From the NCBI GenBank assembly GCA_965646445.1, contig CBFFZW010000009.1, forward strand, positions 1 through 64,000: a stretch of DNA of 64,000 nucleotides, read 5' to 3'. Each line of letters begins with the position of its first letter. The stretch's first letter is position 1. Below the pieces are notes generated by a model that searched no databases, was not told the DNA's origin, and saw nothing but the letters and a program-made list of their open reading frames with translations. A program made the translations under genes and the position numbers. This stretch comes from UBA11524 sp965646445. GTDB taxonomy: Bacteria > Bacillota > Clostridia > Christensenellales > Aristaeellaceae. Positions 58,901 to 64,000 of this stretch are shown one piece after another.

Positions 58901-59027
58901 GCGTCAGATGCGCCATGGTGGTGAAGCCCTCAAAGGCGATGTCTGCCAGGGGCAGGTAGAAGTCCTGGGCCAGCACCCGCTGCCAGTGCTTGACCCGGGC
59001 GCGGTATTCCGAGTGCATCAGCGACAT
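55938..59027 (-). CDS. Alpha-mannosidase, glycoside hydrolase family 38
   Basis: Encodes 1029 aa, the usual size for bacterial GH38. An N-terminal jelly-roll-like region (~1-230) precedes the (beta/alpha)7 catalytic domain with zinc-ligand motif NAHLDLAWLWPQQET and the nucleophile region WLPDTFGYSAVLPQLL. The C-terminal beta domains include VTFDTAVDWHELHRLLKVAFPV. It should cleave alpha-mannosides from glycans; there is no signal peptide, so it acts in the cytoplasm on imported oligosaccharides. ATG at 59027 follows GGGAGGAATCATC. The GH3 enzyme upstream on the same strand may act on related glycans. Confidence 0.95.
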   Translation of the reverse strand: MSLMHSEYRARVKHWQRVLAQDFYLPLADIAFEGFTTMAHLTPQEAAWGDFRPMPVGTEWGHTWEYLWLRAKVTLPEAARGRAVCLSLDMGGEATLHVNGKSFGTRRAEWVDVPHHYISDNVLTANGQPGETFDLLFEVYAGHYFPDVGGCATGPVLPGTLGDPKEEGRRARIGRSTFGVWNEDAYQLWMDVSTLSMLMDELPEDSLRAAKIADGLEAYTRIVDFEQDIDARTASYRKARESLRPLMESRNGSTAPRMAAVGNAHLDLAWLWPQQETHRKTARTFAAQLRLLERYPEYRFLQSQPAAYEMCREHYPELYERIREATKEGRWIAEGAMYVEPDTNMPSGEALVRQLVYGKRFYREELGVDSRVLWLPDTFGYSAVLPQLLKDCGVDYLVTQKIFWSYNEGDPFPYHYFNWKGMDGSSVTSFLPTSYTYRTDPKALCGVWRSRVQKRHLDDFLIPFGYGDGGGGPCRDHIEYALRERDLEGMPKVEMASPVDFFDDLAKEGGPVNTWDGELYFNAHRGTYTTQAAVKKNNRRSEFALHGMEVWGALAMLRGRAYPQTEAERLWKVLLLHQFHDILPGSSIARVYVEANEAHARLQADANALAADARNTLLEGQDGLTLFNALAFDRDEVVALPDSFRHGAVTLEGDTVPTADGKALVHVPAMGAVTLLPAKAEPVNLVSAELTAEGAVLCSDRVTVVLNRQGHVTSYVLDGREMTAGRPMNVLTMYKDVPRLFDAWDIDSNYREQETFACEADSLSVVRAGGLSAEVAWEGCIGQSAIRQSIRLDAGSPVVTFDTAVDWHELHRLLKVAFPVDVRAENALHEMQFGYVERPTHRSRGYDQQRFEVCNHRYTALCDNSHGCAVLNDCKYGVGVEENSIELTLLRAASSPEMRSDQGEQRFRYGFTAWEGAFADAPVVRQGLAFNDPIVMAEGRCPAFSAMGTDRSNVIADTLKPADDGSGDLILRLYESKKADTVFHLRGDLPIRELVPCNMLEETTGEAVAPDSAIRIRPFQVLSFRLKLQ

Positions 59028-59131
59028 GATGATTCCTCCCTTGCGTGATGTCGTCAAAGCGGCTGTATCGCTCTGACAAGGGTCTGCGCAGCTTTCGCGA
59101 TGGAACGGCGCGCCGTTCCTGGTTTGGTATA

Positions 59132-59160
59132 AGCATACACATTCCGCACCTGCCGTGCAA
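59132..59160 (-). promoter_or_regulatory. Promoter for the GH38 gene
   Basis: On the minus strand: TTGCAC (59160-59155), 17-bp spacer, TATGCT (59137-59132). The 105-base leader contains no recognisable riboswitch. Confidence 0.65.
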
Positions 59161-59248
59161 GTCGGCAAAGCGAGAAAAAGATTAATTTTTCCGATTTTTT
59201 GTGATGGCCGCCGCGGACGAGGAAGGCCTCCCGGGTCATGAAAAAACC

Positions 59249-59287
59249 GGGAGGCATCGAAAGCCCCGCAGGCCTTCCGATACCTCC
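59249..59287. repeat. R1 left-module fragment (copy 7)
   Basis: Only the GGGAGGCATCG...CCGATACCTCC palindromic left module is present, between the GH3 and GH38 genes. It is adjacent to a GGCCTCCCGG/CCGGGAGGC hairpin at 59225-59254. Confidence 0.5.
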
Positions 59288-59359
59288 CCGCTGCCGCCGA
59301 TGGCTTGGAGCGTTTCCCAGGAGAAGCATCAACCCCGGGAAAATCATTGCCGCTTGCGA

Positions 59360-61459
59360 TTACAATTCGATGCGCACGCTGTCATGGCCCGTCAGCGCCC
59401 GGGTACGGCTGTCCGGCTGGCCCATGCCCACATACAGCACGGGCTTGCCCTCGGCCGTGCGGTTGCCCGCGTCGTCCACCACCAGCAGCGCGGCGGCGGG
59501 AACGGTCATTTCTGCCAGCACCGTCTCGCCCGCGGGGCAGGTCACACGCCGGAAGGCGCACAGCCGGGGGTTCCGGGGCGCGTGGGCGCTTCCCTCGTTC
59601 TGGACATAAACCTGCACCACGTCCTGGGTCTCCATGGGGCCGTCGTTGCGGATGCGCGCCGTCACCCGGATGCCGTCCTCCGCCGCCTCAGCCTCCGCCG
59701 ATGTCACGGACACGTCGCCGTAGGTCAGGCCGTAGCCGAAGGAATACAGCGGCTCCTGCGCAAAGTAGCGGTAGGTGCGGCCTTCCATGGCATAATCGGT
59801 GAAATCCGGCATATCATCAAGCTGCTCGTTGCGGTAGAAGGTGACGGGCAGCTTGCCGGAGGGGGAGACCTTGCCCAGCAGCAGCTCCGCCACGGCCCTG
59901 CCGCCCCGGGCACCGGGATACCACACGTTCAGGATGGCGTTGGCCCGCCGACCGGCTTCGCCCAGGTCAATGGCGCTGCCGGCCATCAGGCAGATCACCG
60001 TGGGCTTGCCCAGGGCCGTCACGGCCTCCAGCATACGGCGCTGGGAGGTGGGCAGCAGCAGGTCGCGCTTGTCCCCGGAGGCGTCGCTGTTGCCGGTGTC
60101 GCCCTCCTCGCCCTCCAGGGTTTCGTCCAGGCCCACCACCAGGATCACCACATCGGAATGCTCCGCCACCGTCAGCGCCTCGGAAATCAGGTTATCCTTC
60201 ATGACCTGGCCCCGGGTCACGTCCTTGTACAGGTGGCAGCCCTCGGAGTACAGGATGCGGGCGGCGTCGCCCACGGCCTCCTGCAGGCCTTCCAGCACGG
60301 TGACGTACCGGGAGGACGTGCCGTAGTAGTTGCCGATGAGCGCCCGGCGGCTGTTGGCGTTGGGGCCGATGACGCCGATGATCCGCTGCCTGTCCGTGTT
60401 CAGGGGCAGGAGGCCGTCGTTCTTGAGCAGCACGCAGCTCTCCAGCGTGGCCTGGTGCGCCCTGCGCAGATGCTCCTCACATTCAACCACGGTGTAGGAG
60501 ATGCTGTCGTACTCGGTGCGCTGCCCGGGCATGATGCCCAGCATGTACCGGCTGGTGAACAGGCGGACGGCGCACAGGCGGATCTGCTCCTCCGTCACCA
60601 GACCTTTTTCGTAGGCCTTCATCATATAGACGTAGGTGTTGCCGCAGTTGAGGTCGCAGCCCATGCGCAGGGCCAGGGCGGCGGATTCCTCCGGGGTATC
60701 GGTGACCATGTGATGCTCGTGGAAGTCCCGGATGGCCCAGCAGTCGGAGGTAAAGTGCCCCTCGAAGCCCCACTTGCCCCGCAGGATATCCACCATCAGC
60801 GTCTCACTGCCGCAGCAGGGCTCGCCGTTGGTGCGGTTGTACGCGCCCATGACGGCTTCCACCTTCGCCTCGCGCACCAGCGCCTCAAAGGCGGGCAGGT
60901 ACGTTTCCGCCATGTCCTTGGGCGTCGCCTGGGCGTTGAAGCGGTGGCGCATGGACTCCGGGCCGGAATGCACCGCGAAGTGCTTGGCGCAGGCGGCGGA
61001 CTTCAGCGCCTCGCCGTCCCCCTGAAGGCCGTGAACATAGGCCTTGCCCAGGGCCGCGGTGAGGCAGGGATCCTCGCCGTAGGTCTCGTGGCCCCGGCCC
61101 CAGCGGGGATCGCGGAAGATGTTGATGTTGGGCGACCAGAAGGTGAGCCCCTTGTAGATGTCACGGTCGCCGTGGCGGACGGCGGCGTTGTACTTGGCGC
61201 GGCCCTCCGTGGCGGCGATGTCGCCCAGGGCGGCGGTCAGCTCGGGATCGAAGGCCGCGCCCACGCCGATGGCCTGGGGGAAGGAGGTGGCCGTGCCCGC
61301 CCGGGCCACGCCGTGGAGGGCCTCGTTCCACCAGTTATAGGACGGGATGCCCAATCGGTCGATGGCCGGGGCGTCATAGCGCAGCTGATTGGCCGCCTCC
61401 TCCACCGTCATCTGATCCACCAGGGCCTGTGCCATCGTCCTTGCCTGTGCTCTGTCCAT
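59360..61459 (-). CDS. Glycoside hydrolase family 3 protein (beta-glucosidase/xylosidase type)
   Basis: Encodes 699 aa. The N-terminal GH3 TIM barrel (YNWWNEALHGVARAG, FWSPNINIFRDPRWGRGHETYGEDP) includes the nucleophile in GHFTSDCWAIRDFHEHH. The GH3 C-terminal domain follows (VLLKNDGLLPLN, VVILVVGLDETLEGEEGD), then a fibronectin-like tail (VQVYVQNEGS). No signal peptide. It probably trims beta-linked glucose or xylose from oligosaccharides. ATG at 61459 follows AAAGGAGAAATACC. It is divergent from the cysteine desulfurase gene and upstream of the alpha-mannosidase gene, which has its own promoter. Confidence 0.93.
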   Translation of the reverse strand: MDRAQARTMAQALVDQMTVEEAANQLRYDAPAIDRLGIPSYNWWNEALHGVARAGTATSFPQAIGVGAAFDPELTAALGDIAATEGRAKYNAAVRHGDRDIYKGLTFWSPNINIFRDPRWGRGHETYGEDPCLTAALGKAYVHGLQGDGEALKSAACAKHFAVHSGPESMRHRFNAQATPKDMAETYLPAFEALVREAKVEAVMGAYNRTNGEPCCGSETLMVDILRGKWGFEGHFTSDCWAIRDFHEHHMVTDTPEESAALALRMGCDLNCGNTYVYMMKAYEKGLVTEEQIRLCAVRLFTSRYMLGIMPGQRTEYDSISYTVVECEEHLRRAHQATLESCVLLKNDGLLPLNTDRQRIIGVIGPNANSRRALIGNYYGTSSRYVTVLEGLQEAVGDAARILYSEGCHLYKDVTRGQVMKDNLISEALTVAEHSDVVILVVGLDETLEGEEGDTGNSDASGDKRDLLLPTSQRRMLEAVTALGKPTVICLMAGSAIDLGEAGRRANAILNVWYPGARGGRAVAELLLGKVSPSGKLPVTFYRNEQLDDMPDFTDYAMEGRTYRYFAQEPLYSFGYGLTYGDVSVTSAEAEAAEDGIRVTARIRNDGPMETQDVVQVYVQNEGSAHAPRNPRLCAFRRVTCPAGETVLAEMTVPAAALLVVDDAGNRTAEGKPVLYVGMGQPDSRTRALTGHDSVRIEL

Positions 61460-61507
61460 GGTATTTCTCCTTTCATCCTGCTTGGCGGGGCCGCGTGCTT
61501 TCGCGGC

Positions 61508-61536
61508 TTGCGCCCCGCCGACGATCATGGTATCAT
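61508..61536 (+). promoter_or_regulatory. Promoter for the cysteine desulfurase gene
   Basis: TTGCGC (61508-61513), 17-bp spacer, TATCAT (61531-61536), 40 bp before the ATG. Confidence 0.6.
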
Positions 61537-61576
61537 GCAGTCATATCCGATCCATCCCTGTGAAGGAGGCGCGACC

Positions 61577-62680
61577 ATGCCCATCAACCTGGATCATGCC
61601 GCCACCACCCGCCCGGAGGAAGCCGTCACCGACGCCGTGTGCCGCTGGATGCGGACGGGCGCCGCCAATCCTTCGTCCCCCTATGCCGCGGCAGGGGAAG
61701 CCCGGAAGGAGCTTCGCCTGGCCCGGTGCGAAATCGCCAAGGCCCTGCATGCCGCGCCCGAGGGCGTCGTGTTCACCTCCGGGGGCACGGAAAGCAACAG
61801 CTGGGTCTTTTCCGCCTTCGCGGGACGGCATGTGGTGCTGTCCGCCACGGAGCATCACTCCGTCCTCCACGCCGCCCAGGCCTCGCGCTGCGCCGTCACC
61901 CTGGTCAGCCCGGATGCTCAGGGCATTATTCAGCCCGAAGCCGTCGAGGCGGCGCTGCGCCCGGACACGGCCCTCATTTCCGTCCACTGGGCCAACAACG
62001 AAACCGGGATGCTTCAGCCTGTCCAGGCCATTCACGCGCTGTCGCAGCGGCGGCACATTCCGCTCCATACCGACGCCGTGGCCGCCTTCGGCCATACGCC
62101 GGTGGACGCCCGCTGCTGCGAGTTCATGAGCCTTTCCGCCCACAAGCTGTACGGCCCCCAGGGGGTGGGCTGCCTGTACATGGCCCCCGAGACGCCCCTG
62201 CGGCCCCTCATCACCGGCGGCGGTCAGGAGAGCGGACGCCGCGCGGGCACGGAAAACGTACCGGGCATCGCGGGCTTTCGCGTGGCGGCGGAGCTGGCGC
62301 AAAGCGGCCTTGCCCAGGAGCAGGAGCGGCTCCGGCAGCTGATGGCGCGGCTGCTTCAGCGCCTGCGGGAGGGCATCCCGGCCATGACGGTTCTGGGCGA
62401 CCCGGCCCGCCGTCTGCCCGGACTGTGCGCGGTGTGCCTGCCCGGGCTGTCCTCCGAGCAGGCCATCGCCGCCCTCGATTTGCTGGGCGTGCAGGTTTCC
62501 GGCGGGGCGGCCTGCGCCTCCCGTTCCGGGGAGCCCAGCCATGTTTACCGCGCCATGGGGCTGACGGCAGACAGGGTCGGCCAGGTGCTTCGGCTGAGCC
62601 TGGGCCGGTACAGCACCCCGGCGGACGTGGAGGAGGCCGCCGACGCCATCATCAGCGTTTGGCGGCGGTATCACCGATGA
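61577..62680 (+). CDS. Cysteine desulfurase (NifS/IscS-type, PLP-dependent)
   Basis: Encodes 367 aa. An aminotransferase class V enzyme: INLDHAATT at the start, ATEHHSV, the PLP-binding lysine in SLSAHKLYGPQGVG, and the active-site cysteine loop GGAACASRSGEPSHV. It transfers sulfur from cysteine for Fe-S clusters or tRNA thiolation. Start ATG at 61577 follows AAGGAGG. A much longer frame continues upstream to 59201 but it is antisense to the GH3 gene and rejected. No iscU or thiI is next to it; it stands alone. Confidence 0.93.
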   Translation: MPINLDHAATTRPEEAVTDAVCRWMRTGAANPSSPYAAAGEARKELRLARCEIAKALHAAPEGVVFTSGGTESNSWVFSAFAGRHVVLSATEHHSVLHAAQASRCAVTLVSPDAQGIIQPEAVEAALRPDTALISVHWANNETGMLQPVQAIHALSQRRHIPLHTDAVAAFGHTPVDARCCEFMSLSAHKLYGPQGVGCLYMAPETPLRPLITGGGQESGRRAGTENVPGIAGFRVAAELAQSGLAQEQERLRQLMARLLQRLREGIPAMTVLGDPARRLPGLCAVCLPGLSSEQAIAALDLLGVQVSGGAACASRSGEPSHVYRAMGLTADRVGQVLRLSLGRYSTPADVEEAADAIISVWRRYHR

Positions 62681-62715
62681 ATCGTCGGAAGTCCGGCGTC
62701 CTCCCGTTGACGCGG

Positions 62716-62760
62716 CTGCGGCGGACAACGGCACACGCTCATCACCCATCGCCGCCGCAG
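62716..62760. other. Stem-loop downstream of the cysteine desulfurase gene
   Basis: CTGCGGCGG/CCGCCGCAG, nine perfect base pairs with a 27-base loop. No T-run, so not a clear terminator. It could instead structure a minus-strand transcript from the promoter at 62872-62900. Confidence 0.4.
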
Positions 62761-62802
62761 GGCTTTGACTTCACGGCAATCCGCCTCCCTTTACGCAAAG
62801 GC

Positions 62803-62835
62803 TCAGACGGTATGGGCCCGCGCGGCAGGCGTCAT
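62803..62835 (-). other. Ten-codon open reading frame with strong ribosome-binding site
   Basis: ATG at 62835 encodes MTPAARAHTV then TGA. CAGGAGGT lies nine bases upstream, and a full promoter lies 37 bp before the ATG. No longer gene follows on this strand. It is either a leader peptide, a tiny protein gene, or the surviving start of a deleted gene. Confidence 0.45.
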
Positions 62836-62871
62836 GATTCAAGTACCTCCTGAAAGCGATCTGTCCCCTTC

Positions 62872-62900
62872 ATCATAGTGGATTCCCGGAAAAAATGCAA
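62872..62900 (-). promoter_or_regulatory. Orphan promoter driving the ten-codon ORF
   Basis: On the minus strand: TTGCAT (62900-62895), 17-bp spacer, TATGAT (62877-62872). Confidence 0.65.
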
Positions 62901-62951
62901 GGGGGAAGCGCACGGCTATCATGATGATAAAACACGTCTGCGAGGCATCTC

Positions 62952-63857
62952 TTATTCCGCTTTGCCGCTCCGGGCGTACGCCTGCTTCGCCAGCAGCCAC
63001 GCGCCCAGAACGCCGCTGTTGTCCCCGAGACCGGGTGAGACGATGTAATCCCGCAGCCCTGTCTTGACCGCCGGATGAACGATATAGCCGTTCAGCAATG
63101 CCGCTGTTTTTTCGCGAATCATCGGCATCAGGCATTGCTGATGCATCACGCCGCCTCCCAGAATGATCTTCTCTGGGGAAAAAGTCAACATCGCGTTCAC
63201 ACACATCTGCGCCAGATAGTCGGCTTCCAGGCCCCAGGCAGGATGATCCTCCGGCAGCTTTTGCGCCGGGATGCCCCAGCGCTTCATCATTGCCGGCCCG
63301 GAGGCCAGCCCCTCCAGGCACCGCCTGTGATAGGGGCAGAAGCCCTCCGGCGCGGGGTCGTCCGGTTCAGGGGCCAGCAATTGATGCCCCAGTTCCGGGT
63401 GCGTCAGACCATGGACGCACCGGTCGTTCACCATCAGGCCGCCGCCCACACCTGTGCCCACGGTCACATACAGGCAGGAATGCATTCCTTTGGCGGCGCC
63501 CAGCCGGTGCTCTGCCAGCGCGGCGGCGTTCACGTCCGTGTCCAGCGCCACAGGTATTTCCAGGGCGTTGATGAACGCCGGAAGCAGCGATTAGTGCCTC
63601 CAGGCCAGCTTCGGCGTGTTGGCGATATGACCATAGTCGGCGGAGGCGGGATTCAAGTCCAGCTGGCCGAAGCTGCCGATCCCCAGGGCGCTGATGCCGT
63701 GGGCGCTGAAAAAAGCGATCATCTGCGGCATGGTCATCGTTGGCTCCAGGGTCGGTATGGTCTACCTTTCCAGGATCGTACCCGATGCATCCAGGATGCT
63801 CATCACCATTTTTGTACCGCCGGCTTCCAGCGCGCCGAAGCGCAGATCCCTTTGCAT
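62952..63857 (-). pseudogene. ROK-family fructokinase, disrupted by two nonsense codons
   Basis: Starting at ATG 63857 (after GGAGGAATCTAAC), the frame reads MQRDLRFGALEAGGTKMVMS as in ROK fructokinases. It hits TAG at codon 32 (63764-63762), continues in the same frame with family-like sequence (MPQMIAFFSAHGISALGIGS, TPKLAW), then meets TAA at codon 89 (63593-63591). It resumes without a frameshift through ALDTDVNAAALAEHRLG, GTGVGGGLMVND, the zinc-binding region CPYHRRCLEGLASGPAMMKRWG and GGGVMHQQCLMP to the stop at 62952. Intact members are about 300 aa. The last ~199 codons are still open. No frameshift has accumulated, so inactivation looks recent; sequencing error is possible but would need two events. 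Confidence 0.85.
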
Positions 63858-63899
63858 GTTAGATTCCTCCATATTTCATCATGATCTTAAATCAGAACA

Positions 63900-63935
63900 G
63901 GTGAGCACAGCCTTGCTATCCCGGCCGTGCTCACC
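63900..63935. terminator. Hairpin between the ROK pseudogene and an upstream minus-strand gene
   Basis: GGTGAGCAC/GTGCTCACC stem (extended by GCC/GGC) around an 8-10 base loop. The T-run (CGTTTTCTG) is on the plus-strand side; the minus-strand tail is weaker (TGTTCTGATTT). Confidence 0.6.
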
Positions 63936-63944
63936 CGTTTTCTG

Positions 63945-64000
63945 TCAGATGATGTCCCAAAGGTCCATGCGCTCAATCACACAACGCCCCGCGGCGCTGA
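63945..64000 (-). CDS. C-terminal end of a gene running off the window (partial)
   Basis: The last 18 codons of a minus-strand frame (AGRCVIERMDLWDII then TGA) ending just before a hairpin. Too short to identify. Its position upstream of a fructokinase-type gene would suit a sugar-related enzyme, but this is only a guess. Confidence 0.35.
   Translation of the reverse strand, partial: SAAGRCVIERMDLWDII

Noticed and set aside
59201..61576. Long open frame upstream of and in phase with the cysteine desulfurase, 792 codons
   Set aside because: It is antisense to the GH3 gene, whose motifs are unmistakable; the desulfurase has its own promoter, ribosome-binding site and canonical N-terminus at 61577.

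Overview
The window is GC-rich DNA from what looks like an endospore-forming, Gram-positive Clostridia-type bacterium (Christensenellales- or Ruminococcaceae-like; inference only). The basis is strong AGGAGG ribosome-binding sites, a short HisG paired with HisZ, IreB, a CotJ-type coat cluster, a YlbJ-like membrane protein and an FtsK/SpoIIIE translocase. No rRNA, tRNA, CRISPR array, phage or transposase gene was seen. Most of the window is chromosomal housekeeping plus some carbohydrate metabolism.

Layout. 1-7.1 kb: a radical SAM enzyme and an AraC regulator diverge from a tightly packed redox operon (old-yellow-enzyme-like reductase, SDR dehydrogenase, fumarate-reductase-like flavoprotein, Gfo/Idh/MocA dehydrogenase). 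7.1-17.6 kb: RecQ, a hypothetical protein, an acyltransferase joined in frame to an M29 aminopeptidase, UvrA and aldose epimerase. 17.9-23.7 kb: a minus-strand histidine operon hisZ-hisG-hisD-hisB-hisA-hisIE without hisC, hisH or hisF. 24-35.3 kb: MurA, a J-domain protein, a secreted DUF3298-like protein, FtsK/SpoIIIE, a DUF2974-like protein, a TIGR01440 protein, an Mrp ATPase and a six-repeat peptidoglycan-binding lipoprotein. 35.5-41.9 kb: fructokinase, AzlC/AzlD, a stand-alone FakA-like domain, DNA polymerase I and a YlbJ-like protein. 41.9-49.5 kb: a membrane protein, an AAA ATPase, PgsA, RimO, a secreted transglutaminase-like protein, a MATE exporter, RidA and a YeiH transporter. 49.6-55.5 kb: CotJC with an unusual CotJA-CotJB fusion carrying 25 cysteines in an N-terminal repeat array, ArgS, IreB, an AI-2E-family permease and a small-protein/PRC-barrel operon. 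55.9-64 kb: GH38 alpha-mannosidase, GH3 glycosidase, a cysteine desulfurase and a ROK fructokinase broken by two nonsense codons.

The intergenic DNA is the most unusual part. At least three families of modular, palindrome-rich repeats (called R1, R2 and R3 here) fill most gaps longer than 200 bp. All six full R1 copies have the same end, a GTGGC/GCCAC- or ATGGC/GCCAT-type hairpin, against the stop codon of a minus-strand gene. Both R2 copies begin within a few bases of a stop codon in the same gene-relative orientation. One R1 copy is bracketed by 13-bp inverted repeats, and another by a duplicated 36-bp hairpin whose copies lie exactly 300 bp apart.

Strongest candidates for something undescribed: the cysteine-array CotJA-CotJB fusion, the acyltransferase/aminopeptidase reading frame with a preserved internal start, the gene-end-associated repeat families, and the redox operon with its radical SAM and AraC partners. 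Functions are assigned by recognising conserved motifs by eye; no database search was run.
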